DNA from: Burkholderiales bacterium 70-64
Lineage (GTDB): Bacteria > Pseudomonadota > Gammaproteobacteria > Burkholderiales > Burkholderiaceae_E
Reading direction: 5' to 3'
NCBI GenBank assembly: GCA_001898645.1
Contig: MKUQ01000022.1
Coordinates: forward strand, 1-64,000
DNA: 64,000 nt
Shown: piece after piece, positions 33,783 to 43,499 of the stretch
Layout of the letters: every line of letters begins with the position of its first letter
How positions within the stretch are numbered: position 1 is the first letter of the stretch
Made by a program: the position numbers and the translations under genes
The notes under the pieces: model-generated
The model's database searches: none
Seen by the model: the letters and a program-made list of their open reading frames with translations, nothing else
Told to the model about the DNA's origin: nothing

Positions 33783-35202
33783 TCGTCGCTTCCCGCCTTT
33801 GCCGGCCCTACTGCCGGCCCTGCTGCCTGCGCTGCTGCTGGGCGCCTGCGCCACCGGTCCCGACTACGTCGCTCCGCATCCTCCCGAACGGGCGGCCGCG
33901 CCGTTCACGAGCACCGGCACGGCCGCCAGCGACGCGCCGCTGCCCGACGACTGGTGGCGGCTGTACCGGGACCCGGTGCTGGATCGACTCGTGCAGCGCG
34001 CGTTCGCGGCCAATACCGATCTGCGCGTGGCGGCGGCCAACCTGGAGCGCGAGCGCGCCGTGCTGTCGGAGGCGGGCGTCGCGCGCTTTCCCTCGACGCA
34101 GGTATCGGCCGGCCGCACCTACGGGGACAGCACGTCCTCGTCCGGGCAAGGCGGCGCGCTGCCCGATCGGCAATGGACGACCACGGGCGGGCTCACTGTC
34201 TCTTGGGAGGTCGACCTGACCGGCCGCGTGCGGCGCACGGTCGAAGCCGCGCGCGCGGACGTCGAGGCGGTCGAGGCGGCCCGCGACGCCGTGCGCGTCA
34301 CGGTCGCCGCCGAAACCGCGCGCAACTACGTCGCGGCCTGCTCGCTGACCGAATCCGTGGCAGCCGCGCGCGAGTCCATCGCCATCGCGCGGGAAACCCT
34401 GGATCTGACCGGACAGCAGGAGCGCGTCGGCGCGGCATCGCGTTTCGACGTCGAACGCGCTGCCGTCACGCTGGCCGGCACCGAGGCCGCGCTGCCTTCG
34501 TTGCAGGCCCGCCGGCAGAACGCGCTGTTCGCACTGGCGGCGCTGCTGGGCGCCATGCCTGCGGACGTGCCCGCCGATGCCGCAGCCTGCGCGAAGGCGC
34601 CTGCGCTCGCGGCGGCCATCCCGGCGGGCGAGGGTGCCGAACTGCTGCGGCGGCGCCCGGACCTGCGCCAGGCCGAGCGCCGGCTCGCAGCCGACACGGC
34701 GCGCATCGGCGTGACGACCGCCGATCTGTATCCGCGCATCTCCCTGGGCGGATCGACCGACTACTTGCGCACCGGCGGCTCGGGCGGCGACTGGACCTTC
34801 GGCATCGGCCCCGTGCTGTCCTGGAGCTTCCCCAACGTCGGCGTGGCGCGCGCGAGGGTGAAGCAATCCGAAGCGCAGGTCCAGGCATCGCTGGCGAGCT
34901 TCGACGGCAGCATCCTGAACGCATTGCGCGAGGTCGAGCAGGCGTTGACGACGCTGAACGCAGAGCAGCGGCGCCGCGTCTCGCTCGAGCAGGCCGACCG
35001 GAGCGCGCGCATCGCCTACGACCTGGCCGATGCCCGCTATCGCGCCGGCAGCATTTCCCAGCTCGAACGGCTGGTAGCCAGCCAGGATCGCGTCGCCGCC
35101 CAATCGGCGCTGGCCGAGTCCGAAGTGTCGTTGAACGCGGCGCGCGTGGACGTGTTCAAGGCGCTGGGCGGCGGCTGGCAGGCGGGCGCACCCGATCGGT
35201 GA
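33775..35202 (+). CDS. NodT-family outer-membrane efflux lipoprotein
   Basis: A 475-residue channel protein. A lipoprotein signal ends in LLLGAC (lipobox), then a proline-rich linker starts TGPDYVAPHPPE. Two OEP repeats follow, with VLDRLVQRAFAANTDLRVAA in the first and YDLADARYRAGSISQLERLV in the second. It forms the trimeric TolC-like tunnel of the pump. The start at 33775 sits inside the end of the permease gene (8-base overlap). The adjacent helicase gene is on the other strand and ends 13 bases away. Confidence 0.9.
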   Translation: MRDRRFPPLPALLPALLPALLLGACATGPDYVAPHPPERAAAPFTSTGTAASDAPLPDDWWRLYRDPVLDRLVQRAFAANTDLRVAAANLERERAVLSEAGVARFPSTQVSAGRTYGDSTSSSGQGGALPDRQWTTTGGLTVSWEVDLTGRVRRTVEAARADVEAVEAARDAVRVTVAAETARNYVAACSLTESVAAARESIAIARETLDLTGQQERVGAASRFDVERAAVTLAGTEAALPSLQARRQNALFALAALLGAMPADVPADAAACAKAPALAAAIPAGEGAELLRRRPDLRQAERRLAADTARIGVTTADLYPRISLGGSTDYLRTGGSGGDWTFGIGPVLSWSFPNVGVARARVKQSEAQVQASLASFDGSILNALREVEQALTTLNAEQRRRVSLEQADRSARIAYDLADARYRAGSISQLERLVASQDRVAAQSALAESEVSLNAARVDVFKALGGGWQAGAPDR

Positions 35203-35215
35203 GCGGGGAGCGGTA

Positions 35216-38200
35216 TCAGAACAGCCGCTGCTGCCGCTTTTCCATGCGCTGCTCGCGGGCGGGCAGCGCCTGCTGCCGCAGCAGCCCGGGCGCGATGTCG
35301 CCGAGGAAAGGCGAGGGCGGCAGCCTCCGGCGCTCGCCGCGCCAGTGGCGCTCGGCGGCGCGGCTGAGGACGAGCCGGTCCTTGGCGCGCGTCATGGCGA
35401 CGTAGAGCAGGCGGCGCTCCTCCGGGTCGGGGCCGCTTTCGTCCGCGCCGCCCCACGAGAACGGCACGAGGCCGTCTTCGAGGCCGACCACGAAGACCAC
35501 CGCGAACTCCAGTCCCTTGGCGGCGTGCATGGTGAGCAGTGATACCCGGTCGGCGCGGGCGTCCCAGAAGTCCGCTTCGGTGGAAAGCGCGACCTGTTCG
35601 CGCAGCCGCTCCTCGTCTCCCGTCGCGGCGAGCGCGATGAGCCAGCGCCTGGCCTCGTCCAGCGCCGCCACGTCGGGTGCGTTCTCTTCCTGCCGCAACT
35701 GCCCGGCCGCCGCGACGATGCGCGCAGGCAGGTCGCGGTCGCGCAGGTCCGCACCCTGTTTCGCGAGGGCCGCCAGCAGTGCGCATACTGCGGCCTGGCC
35801 GGCGATGGGCGCGGGAGAGCTCTTCCCGAACGGAATGCCGGCCCGGTCGAGTGCTTCACGCAGCACGGCCGACTGCGCATCGGTGCGATAGAGCACCGCG
35901 AAATCGGCGAAGCCGAGCGGCCGATCGCCGCCTTCGGTGGGTTGCGCCTTGTTGGCCGCCAGGAGGTCGTGTCCGCCCAGCAGGCCCTCGATCGTGTCGG
36001 CGACGAATTCCGCCTCCGCCCATTCCGTCGATGCCGTGTGGAGGGTGATCGGGGCCTGCATCGGCCGCGTGATGTCATCGGGCGTTCCGCTGCCGATGAC
36101 CTGGGCAGCGGCGGTGACGATGGTGCCGGTGGAGCGGTAATTGCGCCCGAGCCGCACCGTGCGGGCCGAGGGGAAGTCGCGCCCGAAATGCGAGAAGCAT
36201 GCGGCATTCGCGCCGCGGAAGCCGTAGATCGCCTGGTTCGGATCGCCGATCACGCAGAGATTGCCGTCGGGCGCCACGAGCCATCGCAGCAGCCGGTACT
36301 GCTGGTTGTCCACGTCCTGGAATTCGTCCACGCAGACATGGCGGAAACGCCCGCGCCACCGCGCGGCGATTTCCTCGTTCGACTGCAGGATCTCGACCGG
36401 CAGGTAGACGAGATCATCGAAGTCGACCCAGTTGCGTTCCATCCCCAGCCGGCGGCAGGCGGCGAGGGCAGCGGCGGTTTCCTCGTCTTCGGGCTGTTCG
36501 CCCGTGCGCTTGAGCATCGAGAGGGTCTTCAGGAGCCGCGCGGCCTTGCTTTCGGTGAGGCCCTGGTCGACGGCGAGTGCGGCAGCGCGCTCGCGCTCGT
36601 CGGCGACGCGGAAGTCCGGCTTCAGGCCGATCGCCGCGCCGTCGGCGCGCAGGAGCGCCAGCCCCAGGGAATGGAAGGTGTGAACCGCGTAATCTTCGGC
36701 GCCGCTCGGGATGAGCGCGGACAGCCGTCCCCGCAATTCCTCTGCCGCGCGGCGCGTGAAGGTGATGGCGAGGCAGGAGGCCGCGGGCACGCCGCGCTCC
36801 AGCACCAGATGGGCGATGCGATGCGTGATCATGCGCGTCTTGCCGGAGCCGGGGCCGGCCACCACGACCAGCGGACCGTCCACCGCTTCCGCGGCGCTGG
36901 CCTGGTCCGCGTCGAGCGCGGCGAGGACGCCGCTGCGACCGGAGGAGATGCCGGCCACAGGCGGCAGAGCGGGCGGCTCCTGCGTTTCGGCTGCCGCCGG
37001 CGCAGATTTGACCTTGGTGCGAGTGCGCCGCCGTATGGGCGCGTCGAACAGCAGCCCGCCCCGGGCCATGCGATCGAGCTCGCCTTCCTCGAACAGGCGG
37101 ATCACACCGTACTGGCCGTCATAGCCCGCCTGCCGGATCACGGTGCCGGCGCGCAGGCGGTTCACCGCCTCGCCGAGCAAGGGGTCGACCCGCCGGATGT
37201 CCTCGACGGGCGCGTCTTCCAGCACGGTGAAATCCGAACCCAGCGCGGCGGTGGTGCGGTCATAGGCTCGCGCCACGCCCTGCGAGGCGACGCCGCCGCC
37301 GACGATCTCGGCCAGGATTTCGGGCAGCGGCACCAGGCTCGTCACCGCGCCGGCGGTCGGCGGCGGCACCAGGTCGGTCTCCTTGCGGTCGGCCAGCTTC
37401 TCCACGCGATGCGCGACGCCCACGGTGACGCGGTTGCCGCAGACCGGGCAGCGTCCGTCGCGGGCAATGGTCTCGGCCGGATCCAGGCACACGCCGCAGG
37501 CGCGGTGTCCGTCCAGGTGGTATTTCCCTTCCTCGGGAAAGAACTCCACCGTGCCCACGTAGCCCTCGCCGGTTTCCAGCGCGCGACGGATGGCGAAGAA
37601 ATCGGCTTCGCAGGAAAAGCGCGTCGCCTCCCGGCCGAGCTTGCCGGGCGAGTGCGCATCGGAATTGGAGACCAGGCGATAGCGATCGAGAGAGGAGATC
37701 CGCCAGTTCATCGCCGGATCGGAGGACAGGCCGGTCTCGACCGCGAAGACGTGGCTGCACAGGTCGCCGTAGCACTCGTGTATGGAATCGAAGCCGGACT
37801 GCGAGCCGAGCGCCGAGAACCACGGTGTCCAGATGTGCGCGGGAACGAGATAGGAATCCGGCCCGGACTGCAGGGCCACTTCCAGCAGATCGCGCGAGTC
37901 CAGGCCCAGGATGGGACGCCCGTCCGAGGCGATGTTGCCGATGCGGGCGAGGCTGGCTGCGAGCCGGTCGGCCGCGCCGAAATCGGGGACGTAGATCAGG
38001 TGATGGACCTTGCGGGTGCGCTCGCCCTTCTTGTAGATGGTCGAGATCTCCGTGGACAGCATGAAGCGCACCGGCGTGCGGCAGGCGGGCGGCAGGGTCT
38101 TCCAGACCTCGGCCTCGAGCTCGGGCCTCAAGGCGAACAGCCCGTTGCCCGCGGGCTGCAGCTTGTCCTTCATCTCGGCGAGCCAGGCCGGATGCACGCA

Positions 38201-38326
38201 GTCCCCGGTGCCGACCACCGCGATGCCCTTGCGCGCCGCCCACCAGGCGAGATGCTCGAGGTCGAGGTCGCGGCTGGTGGCCCGCGAGTATTTGGAGTGG
38301 ACGTGCAGATCGGCGTGGAATTCCAT
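35216..38326 (-). CDS. PHP domain / zinc ribbon / UvrD-Rep helicase fusion
   Basis: A 1036-residue fusion. Residues 1-270 are a PHP (polymerase and histidinol phosphatase) domain with FHADLHVHSKYS and SDAHSPGKLG, a predicted metal-dependent nuclease or phosphoesterase. A zinc ribbon follows (CGVC at 277-280, CPVC at 293-296). The superfamily-1 helicase spans about 470-1036: Walker A VAGPGSGKT (490-497), VDEFQDVD (Walker B), GDPNQAIYGFRG, LGRNYRST, LTMHAAKGLEF and LLYVAMTRAKD. The ATG at 38326 was chosen because the PHP fold begins there; a longer frame to 38407 is possible. The same architecture exists in other bacteria as a putative repair helicase. No partner gene is near. Confidence 0.8.
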   Translation of the reverse strand: MEFHADLHVHSKYSRATSRDLDLEHLAWWAARKGIAVVGTGDCVHPAWLAEMKDKLQPAGNGLFALRPELEAEVWKTLPPACRTPVRFMLSTEISTIYKKGERTRKVHHLIYVPDFGAADRLAASLARIGNIASDGRPILGLDSRDLLEVALQSGPDSYLVPAHIWTPWFSALGSQSGFDSIHECYGDLCSHVFAVETGLSSDPAMNWRISSLDRYRLVSNSDAHSPGKLGREATRFSCEADFFAIRRALETGEGYVGTVEFFPEEGKYHLDGHRACGVCLDPAETIARDGRCPVCGNRVTVGVAHRVEKLADRKETDLVPPPTAGAVTSLVPLPEILAEIVGGGVASQGVARAYDRTTAALGSDFTVLEDAPVEDIRRVDPLLGEAVNRLRAGTVIRQAGYDGQYGVIRLFEEGELDRMARGGLLFDAPIRRRTRTKVKSAPAAAETQEPPALPPVAGISSGRSGVLAALDADQASAAEAVDGPLVVVAGPGSGKTRMITHRIAHLVLERGVPAASCLAITFTRRAAEELRGRLSALIPSGAEDYAVHTFHSLGLALLRADGAAIGLKPDFRVADERERAAALAVDQGLTESKAARLLKTLSMLKRTGEQPEDEETAAALAACRRLGMERNWVDFDDLVYLPVEILQSNEEIAARWRGRFRHVCVDEFQDVDNQQYRLLRWLVAPDGNLCVIGDPNQAIYGFRGANAACFSHFGRDFPSARTVRLGRNYRSTGTIVTAAAQVIGSGTPDDITRPMQAPITLHTASTEWAEAEFVADTIEGLLGGHDLLAANKAQPTEGGDRPLGFADFAVLYRTDAQSAVLREALDRAGIPFGKSSPAPIAGQAAVCALLAALAKQGADLRDRDLPARIVAAAGQLRQEENAPDVAALDEARRWLIALAATGDEERLREQVALSTEADFWDARADRVSLLTMHAAKGLEFAVVFVVGLEDGLVPFSWGGADESGPDPEERRLLYVAMTRAKDRLVLSRAAERHWRGERRRLPPSPFLGDIAPGLLRQQALPAREQRMEKRQQRLF

Positions 38327-38407
38327 CTGGAGGAGTCGGCTCGATCGAGGGTTCTTCACCGGCGAAGCATCGCACAAGCCGGATGCGCCCTCAGCGTTCC
38401 TGCTCAT

Positions 38408-38584
38408 GACGCCGCACTGCTCGTGCCCTGCGTGCTCGAGCTGCCGGCCGGCCGCGTGTCGATGTTCACCACGCTGACCACCTTCGGAACGCCGCGCGAC
38501 ATCACGCTCGAGGAGCTGTGCGTGGAGCTCTTCTATCCCTCCGACGCCGGCAGCGCGGCGCTGCTGCGGGCAATGGGCGCCTGA
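38408..38584 (+). pseudogene. XRE/MmyB-type regulator, C-terminal fragment
   Basis: A frame ending at 38584 reads LVPCVLELPAGRVSMFTTLT, then TFGTPRDITLEELCVELFYP and SDAGSAALLRAMGA. The tract FFxTxxTFGTPxDVTLxELxIExFFP is the end of the MmyB-like ligand domain of large XRE regulators. There is no start codon or HTH; the missing part would be where the helicase gene starts. It is a deletion remnant. Confidence 0.5.
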
Positions 38585-38633
38585 TCACGCCGCTCACCGC
38601 CGCATGCACCTTGCACGACTGGTCTGGGTTCAA

Positions 38634-38652
38634 TAAAATGAGAATCATTCTT
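38634..38652 (+). promoter_or_regulatory. Fur box
   Basis: TAAAATGAGAATCATTCTT contains ATGAGAATCATT, which matches 11 of 12 positions of the core of the Fur consensus GATAATGATAATCATTATC. It lies about 100 bases before the DUF3325 gene, so the DUF3325/DUF3649/PepSY operon is probably repressed by Fur when iron is plentiful. Confidence 0.65.
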
Positions 38653-38752
38653 GTCTAACTCTCGAGCTCGCACCGCGCTCGACCATTGAAGGAGAGGGCG
38701 CCGTGCCGACCGCCGAGCTTGCGCTGCAACGGGAAGTCCGCGGCGCCGCAGC

Positions 38753-39043
38753 ATGAACGGGTCCGCCGTCGTCGTGGGCCTGGCCTGTGCGCTGGCGGGC
38801 TGCTCCTGCCTCTATCTCGCTTCGCCCCACCAGCTCTGGCGCGCCGTGCCCTGGCCGGCCCGGCCTGCGCGCGCGGCGGGCGCCCTGCTGCTGGCGGCGA
38901 GTCTGGCCGCCTTCCTGCAGGCGATGCAGGCGGCGCCCGCGGTATTCACCTTCGTCGCCTGCCTGATGCTGCTGCTCGTGGTGCTGCCCTACCTGGGGGC
39001 GCTGGTTTCCCTGCGGCGCGGTTCCGCGCGACGCGGCCACTGA
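38753..39043 (+). CDS. DUF3325-like small inner-membrane protein of an iron-uptake operon
   Basis: The 96-residue protein has three hydrophobic segments: VVVGLACALAGCSCLYLA, GALLLAASLAAFLQAM and FTFVACLMLLLVVLPYLG. Small DUF3325 proteins with this pattern lie beside DUF3649 and PepSY genes next to siderophore receptors in Betaproteobacteria and Pseudomonas. Their biochemical role is not known; a helper of siderophore-iron release at the inner membrane is a working idea. A Fur box lies upstream and the next gene begins 1 base after the stop. Confidence 0.65.
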   Translation: MNGSAVVVGLACALAGCSCLYLASPHQLWRAVPWPARPARAAGALLLAASLAAFLQAMQAAPAVFTFVACLMLLLVVLPYLGALVSLRRGSARRGH

Positions 39044-39044
39044 C

Positions 39045-39353
39045 ATGACGCGCGCCGGACCCATGACGAACGCCAGGCCTGCTCCCATCCGCCGCGACTG
39101 GCTCGCCAAGACGCTGGCCGGCACGCTGCTGGGCTTCACGCTCGCCCTGGGATGCAGCGGCCTGTTCGTGCTGCTCAATCCGGACATGGCCACGCCCGTC
39201 AAGGCACAGCTGGCCATGTGGATGGTCGCGCCGATCTGGCTGGGCACGCTCGGCGGCGTGTTCCTTTTCGGCAGCGGCCGGCGCGCATGGCTGTGGCTGG
39301 GCGGCGCCAACCTGCTGATCTTCGGCGTGCTGGCTGCGGCACGCATGCATTGA
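39045..39353 (+). CDS. DUF3649-like membrane protein
   Basis: A 102-residue product with three TMs and the family words RDWLAKTLAGTLLGFTLALG, MWMVAPIWLGTLGG and RAWLWLGGANLLIF. A start at 39063 (MTNARPAP) would drop six residues; both lack a strong ribosome site, so coupling to the upstream gene is likely. The function is unknown; the family is confined to iron-acquisition loci, which fits its place between DUF3325 and PepSY genes. Confidence 0.7.
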   Translation: MTRAGPMTNARPAPIRRDWLAKTLAGTLLGFTLALGCSGLFVLLNPDMATPVKAQLAMWMVAPIWLGTLGGVFLFGSGRRAWLWLGGANLLIFGVLAAARMH

Positions 39354-39370
39354 CCGCGGGCCGACGTCCC

Positions 39371-41080
39371 ATGCGAGCCGACATCGTTCGCGTCTACAAG
39401 TCGGTCCACACCTGGACCGGCATCCTGTGCGGCATGGCGCTGTTCATCGCCTTCTATGCCGGGGCCCTGAGCGTGTTCAAGGAGCCGCTGTCGCGCTGGG
39501 TCACGCCGCCCGCGGCGGAAGCGGGCGCGCCCCTGCCGGATGCCGCAAGGCTGATCTCCGGCGTGCTGCGCACGCATCCCGAGGCGGCCAGGGAATTCCG
39601 GCTCCACCTCGGGGAGGCCGGGCAGGTGCTCGCCCGCATGAGCTGGAAGGTACGGGAGGAGGGCGCCGACGACCACGACCAGCTGTCGGCGCGCCACTAC
39701 GTCGCCGCCCCGGATGCGGAGGGCAGGGTGCGCGTGGAGCAGGCGCGCCCGTCGCAGCTGGCGGAGTTCATCGACGTGCTGCACCGGGTCGTCGGGCTGC
39801 CGGTGGACAACGACCCCAGTCGCTGGTTCATGGGGCTCGTCGCCATCCTGTACACGGTCGCCCTGGTGTCGGGGGTGATCGTGCTGCTGCCCTCGCTGGT
39901 GAAGGACCTCTTCGCCCTGCGAACGGGAAGGAACCTCAAGCGCATGTGGCTGGACGCCCACAACGTGGTCGGCATCCTCAGCCTGCCGTTCCACCTGGTC
40001 ATGGCGCTGACGGCGGTGGTGTTCGCCTTTCACGACGGCATCTACTTCCTGCAGGACAGGATGATCCACGAGGGCCGGCTGGCCAGCACCTTCCAGGGAG
40101 GGCGGGGCGCGGCGGGGCCGGCCGCTTCCCGCGATCCGGAGGCGATGCTGCCGCCAGCCGAGCTGGTGGCCCGCGTGCGGGCACTCTCGTCCGGTTTCGA
40201 GCCGACCATGTTGCAGTACCTGCACGCCACGGGGCCGCGTGCCGTCGTGCGGGTGTGGGGCCGCGATCCGGCGGCACTGTCTCCCCGCGCCCTCGGTGGC
40301 TTCGCCGCGGTCGATCCCTACAGCGGCCGGGTGGTCGCCAGCGATTACCTGCCCGGACGCCAGGGCCTGCCGTACGCCACCGTCAGCAGCTTCTTCGCCC
40401 TGCACATGGCCAGCTACGGCGGCGCGCCGCTGCAATGGACCTATTTCCTGCTCGGCCTGGCGGGCGCCTGGCTGTTCTACGGCGGCAACCTGCTGTGGAT
40501 CGAGAGCCGCCGGCGCAGGGCCTCCCGCGACGGCGGCGCGCCCCCGGTCCAGAGCCTGGACACCCGCCTGATGGCGTCCGCCACCGTCGGCGTATGCCTG
40601 GGATGCATCTGCGGCATCTCGTTGACCATCGTGGCGGGCAAATGGCTGCATGGCCACGTGGACGACCTCAACGCCTGGCACCGCTACGTCTACTACGCCG
40701 CGCTCCTCTCCGGCGTCGCCTGGGCGTTCCTGCGCGGCGGCGCCCGGGCCGCGGTCCATCTACTCTGGCTGGCGACGGCGTTCACGCTCGCCATTCCGCT
40801 CACCAGCCTGCTGGCCTGGCTCGTCCCCTCGCTGGGCCTGTGGGCGCATGTGGACGCCGCGGCGCTGGGCGTGGACCTGACGGCCTTGGCCGGCGCGCTC
40901 TGCTTCGCCTGGCTGGCCCGGGCCACGTCGCGCCGCGTTGGGCTCGGCCCGTCGGACAGCGTGTGGTCGGCGCACCGGGAAGCCGTGAGCGGACGGCTCG
41001 GCGAGAGGCACGGCGCGCCGCCGCGCTATGCCGCCACCGACTCGGGCGACACTGCGGGCGCCGAGCTGCGGATCAGGTAG
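39371..41080 (+). CDS. PepSY-associated TM protein (ferric-siderophore reductase-like)
   Basis: The 569-residue membrane protein opens [20 protein letters not shown], the standard N-terminus of PepSY-TM proteins, with H in the first TM. A periplasmic PepSY region (about 30-130) follows, then [20 protein letters not shown] with paired histidines, a second periplasmic region, [20 protein letters not shown], and four more TMs (to about 545). Membrane histidines could bind haem, and relatives such as FoxB/FpvG reduce siderophore-bound iron in the periplasm. It ends the Fur-controlled operon. Its last 55 bases overlap the end of ahpF on the other strand. Confidence 0.8.
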   Translation: MRADIVRVYKSVHTWTGILCGMALFIAFYAGALSVFKEPLSRWVTPPAAEAGAPLPDAARLISGVLRTHPEAAREFRLHLGEAGQVLARMSWKVREEGADDHDQLSARHYVAAPDAEGRVRVEQARPSQLAEFIDVLHRVVGLPVDNDPSRWFMGLVAILYTVALVSGVIVLLPSLVKDLFALRTGRNLKRMWLDAHNVVGILSLPFHLVMALTAVVFAFHDGIYFLQDRMIHEGRLASTFQGGRGAAGPAASRDPEAMLPPAELVARVRALSSGFEPTMLQYLHATGPRAVVRVWGRDPAALSPRALGGFAAVDPYSGRVVASDYLPGRQGLPYATVSSFFALHMASYGGAPLQWTYFLLGLAGAWLFYGGNLLWIESRRRRASRDGGAPPVQSLDTRLMASATVGVCLGCICGISLTIVAGKWLHGHVDDLNAWHRYVYYAALLSGVAWAFLRGGARAAVHLLWLATAFTLAIPLTSLLAWLVPSLGLWAHVDAAALGVDLTALAGALCFAWLARATSRRVGLGPSDSVWSAHREAVSGRLGERHGAPPRYAATDSGDTAGAELRIR

Positions 41081-42612
41081 TCGAAGGCCGAGAGGCTGGC
41101 CTTCGCGCCGTCGCCCATTGCGACGATGATCTGCTTGTACGGCGACGTGGTGGCGTCGCCCGCCGCGAAGATGCCGGGCAGCGAGGTCTGGCCGCGCGCG
41201 TCGACCTCGATCTCGCCGCGCGGCGACAGCGCGAGCGTGCCGGCGAGCCAGTCGGTGTTCGGCAGCAGGCCGATCTGCACGAACACGCCTTCCAGCTCGA
41301 TGCGCCCGGTCGCGCCGCTGTTGCGATCCTCGTAGACCAGGCCGTTCACCTTCTGGCCGTCGCCGATGACCTCGGTGGTCTTCGCGCTGGTGATCACCTC
41401 GACGTTGGGCAGGCTGCGCAGCTTGGCCTGCAGCACCGCGTCGGCGCGCAGCCGGGCGTCGAACTCGATCAACGTGACGTGCGCCACGATGCCGGCCAGG
41501 TCGATCGCCGCTTCCACGCCCGAGTTGCCGCCGCCGATCACCGCCACCCGCTTGCCCTTGAACAGCGGGCCGTCGCAGTGCGGGCAGTAGGCCACGCCGC
41601 GGCCGCGGTACTCGCGCTCGCCCGGCACGTTCATCTCGCGCCAGCGCGCGCCGGTGGCGAGCACCACCGAGCGGGCCTTCAGCGTCGCGCCGCTGGCCAG
41701 CCGCACGCGGGCGTAGCCCTCGGCGTCGGCGGGCTCGAGCGCCTCGGCGCGCTGCAGGTTGACGAGGTCGACCTCGTACTCCCTCACGTGCGCCTCGAGC
41801 GCGCGGGCGAGCTTGGGGCCCTCGGTGTGCGGCACCGAGATCAGGTTCTCGATGGCGAGCGTGTCCAGCACCTGGCCGCCGAAGCGTTCGGCGACGATGC
41901 CGGTGCGGATGCCCTTGCGGGCCGCGTAGACCGCCGCCGCCGCGCCGGCCGGGCCGCCGCCGACGATCAGCATGTCGTAGGGTTCGCGGGCCTCCAGCCT
42001 GTCCGCTTCGCGCGCGGCCGCGCCGGTGTCGACCTTGGCGAGGATCTCCTCGAGCGTCATGCGGCCCTGCCCGAGCGGCTCGCCGTTCAGGAAGATCGCC
42101 GGCACCGCCATGATCGAGCGCGCCTGGACCTCGTCCTGGAACAGTGCGCCGTCGATGGTCGTGCTGGTCACGCCGGGGTTGAGCGCCGCCATCAGGTTCA
42201 GTGCCTGCACGACGTCCGGGCAGTTGTGGCACGACAGCGACATGAAGGTCTCGAAGCGCAGGCCGCCCGGCAGCGCGCGCACCTGCTCGACGAGCGCCGC
42301 CTCGACCTTGGGCGGATAGCCGCCCACCTGCAGCAGCGCCAGCACCAGCGAAGTGAACTCGTGACCCATGGGCAGGCCGGCGAAGCGCACGCGTGCCGCC
42401 TCGCCCGGGCGTCCGATCGTGAACGAGGGACGCCGCTCGTCGCTGCCGTCGTCGCGCAGGCTCACCAGCGGCGAGCTCCCGACGATGTCGCGCAGCAGCG
42501 CGCGCATCTCCGCCGATTTCGGGCCGTCGTCGAGCGTGGCGACGAGTTCGATCGGCTGCTGGAGCTTCTCCAGGTAGCCCTTCAACTGGGCCTTGATGGC
42601 GGCCTCGAGCAT
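41026..42612 (-). CDS. ahpF: Alkyl hydroperoxide reductase subunit F
   Basis: A 528-residue flavoprotein disulfide reductase that uses NADH to recharge AhpC. The N-terminal thioredoxin-like domain has CHNCPDV (CxxC); the thioredoxin-reductase part has [17 protein letters not shown], the active dithiol in YCPHCDG and [30 protein letters not shown] is the final FAD motif. It sits 110 bases downstream of ahpC with hairpins between, so a single operon with adjusted levels is likely. Confidence 0.9.
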   Translation of the reverse strand: MLEAAIKAQLKGYLEKLQQPIELVATLDDGPKSAEMRALLRDIVGSSPLVSLRDDGSDERRPSFTIGRPGEAARVRFAGLPMGHEFTSLVLALLQVGGYPPKVEAALVEQVRALPGGLRFETFMSLSCHNCPDVVQALNLMAALNPGVTSTTIDGALFQDEVQARSIMAVPAIFLNGEPLGQGRMTLEEILAKVDTGAAAREADRLEAREPYDMLIVGGGPAGAAAAVYAARKGIRTGIVAERFGGQVLDTLAIENLISVPHTEGPKLARALEAHVREYEVDLVNLQRAEALEPADAEGYARVRLASGATLKARSVVLATGARWREMNVPGEREYRGRGVAYCPHCDGPLFKGKRVAVIGGGNSGVEAAIDLAGIVAHVTLIEFDARLRADAVLQAKLRSLPNVEVITSAKTTEVIGDGQKVNGLVYEDRNSGATGRIELEGVFVQIGLLPNTDWLAGTLALSPRGEIEVDARGQTSLPGIFAAGDATTSPYKQIIVAMGDGAKASLSAFDYLIRSSAPAVSPESVAA

Positions 42613-42657
42613 GGTTCGTTCTCCCTGTTGTGCGAGCGGATGTGGCGTGCGGGACCG

Positions 42658-42680
42658 CCCCGCGCCCCGAAGGGCGCGGG
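42658..42680 (-). terminator. Hairpin between ahpC and ahpF
   Basis: CCCGCGCCCC and GGGCGCGGG can pair with a short GAA loop, and a second, weaker hairpin (CCCGGTCCGG/GGCCGGG) follows towards ahpC at 42693-42712. There is no clear U run. It may lower ahpF relative to ahpC by attenuation or protect an mRNA end. Confidence 0.45.
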
Positions 42681-42721
42681 TGCGATCACCTTCCCGGTCC
42701 GGCCTGGGCCGGGACTGCGGC

Positions 42722-43285
42722 TCAGATCTTGCCGACCAGGTCGAGCGACGGGGCCAGCGTCTCGGCGCCCGGCGTCCACTTGGCGGGGCACACCTCGCCC
42801 GGATGCGCGGCCACGTATTGCGCGGCCTGCACCTTGCGCAGCAGCTCCTTGGCGTCGCGGCCGATGCCGTTGTCGTGGATCTCGCACAGCTTGATCACGC
42901 CTTCGGGGTTGACCAGGAAGGTGCCGCGCAGCGCCAGGCCTTCCTCTTCGATCATCACCTCGAAGTTGCGGGTGATCGCGCCGGTCGGGTCGCCGATCAT
43001 CGGATAGCGGATCGCCTTGATCGTGTCCGACGTGTCGTGCCAGGCCTTGTGGGTGAAGTGCGTGTCGGTCGAGACGCTGTAGATCTCCACGCCCAGCGAC
43101 TTGAAAGTGTCGTAGTTGTCGGCCAGGTCGCCCAGCTCGGTCGGGCAAACGAAGGTGAAGTCGGCCGGGTAGAAGAAGACCACCGACCACTTGCCTTTCA
43201 GCGTCTCGTCGGTGACTGGGACGAACTTGCCGTTGTGGTAGGCGGTTGCGCTGAACGGCTTGACCGGGGTATTGATCAGGGACAT
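42722..43285 (-). CDS. ahpC: Alkyl hydroperoxide reductase subunit C (2-Cys peroxiredoxin)
   Basis: The 187-residue typical 2-Cys peroxiredoxin reduces H2O2 and organic peroxides. The peroxidatic Cys is C47 in [11 protein letters not shown]; the resolving Cys is C166 in GEVCPAKW. The GGLG/YF-like C-terminal hyperoxidation-sensitive tail is absent, as in bacterial AhpC. ATG at 43285, [11 protein letters not shown], was chosen over an upstream in-frame ATG at 43330. An OxyR-like half-site pair lies about 100 bases upstream. It is placed within the iron locus; iron uptake and peroxide defence are often coregulated. Confidence 0.9.
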   Translation of the reverse strand: MSLINTPVKPFSATAYHNGKFVPVTDETLKGKWSVVFFYPADFTFVCPTELGDLADNYDTFKSLGVEIYSVSTDTHFTHKAWHDTSDTIKAIRYPMIGDPTGAITRNFEVMIEEEGLALRGTFLVNPEGVIKLCEIHDNGIGRDAKELLRKVQAAQYVAAHPGEVCPAKWTPGAETLAPSLDLVGKI

Positions 43286-43381
43286 GCGTTTCTCCTTGCG
43301 TGTCGTGGGTTGGATTGATGCGATGCACAAAGATTAACGTTGGCGATCGCAGATGTACAGTCGATTGTTTTTATAAATAGA

Positions 43382-43396
43382 ATAGGAAGAGGCTAT
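43382..43396 (-). promoter_or_regulatory. OxyR-like half-site upstream of ahpC
   Basis: ATAG, seven bases, CTAT is one of the two dyads in the OxyR consensus. A second CTAT-like TTAT lies 7 bases to the left of the ATAG. It is 97 bases from the ahpC ATG, so peroxide control is plausible, but only one half-site pair is good. Confidence 0.4.
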
Positions 43397-43435
43397 CGGC
43401 GACAGGGAGGCTGTACGGATCATCCTGCATTCTAT

Positions 43436-43455
43436 AGAATGAGAATGGTTCGTAT
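43436..43455 (+). promoter_or_regulatory. Weak Fur box before fecI-like sigma gene
   Basis: AGAATGAGAATGGTTCGTAT includes ATGAGAATGGTT (9 of 12 core positions of the Fur consensus). It lies 45 bases before the sigma-factor ATG. Iron repression of the sigma/anti-sigma/receptor operon is the known pattern for FecI-like systems. Confidence 0.5.
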
Positions 43456-43499
43456 CTATAGAACGAGTGCTGCCCGGCCCCCGGGCGACCAGGGGTGCC

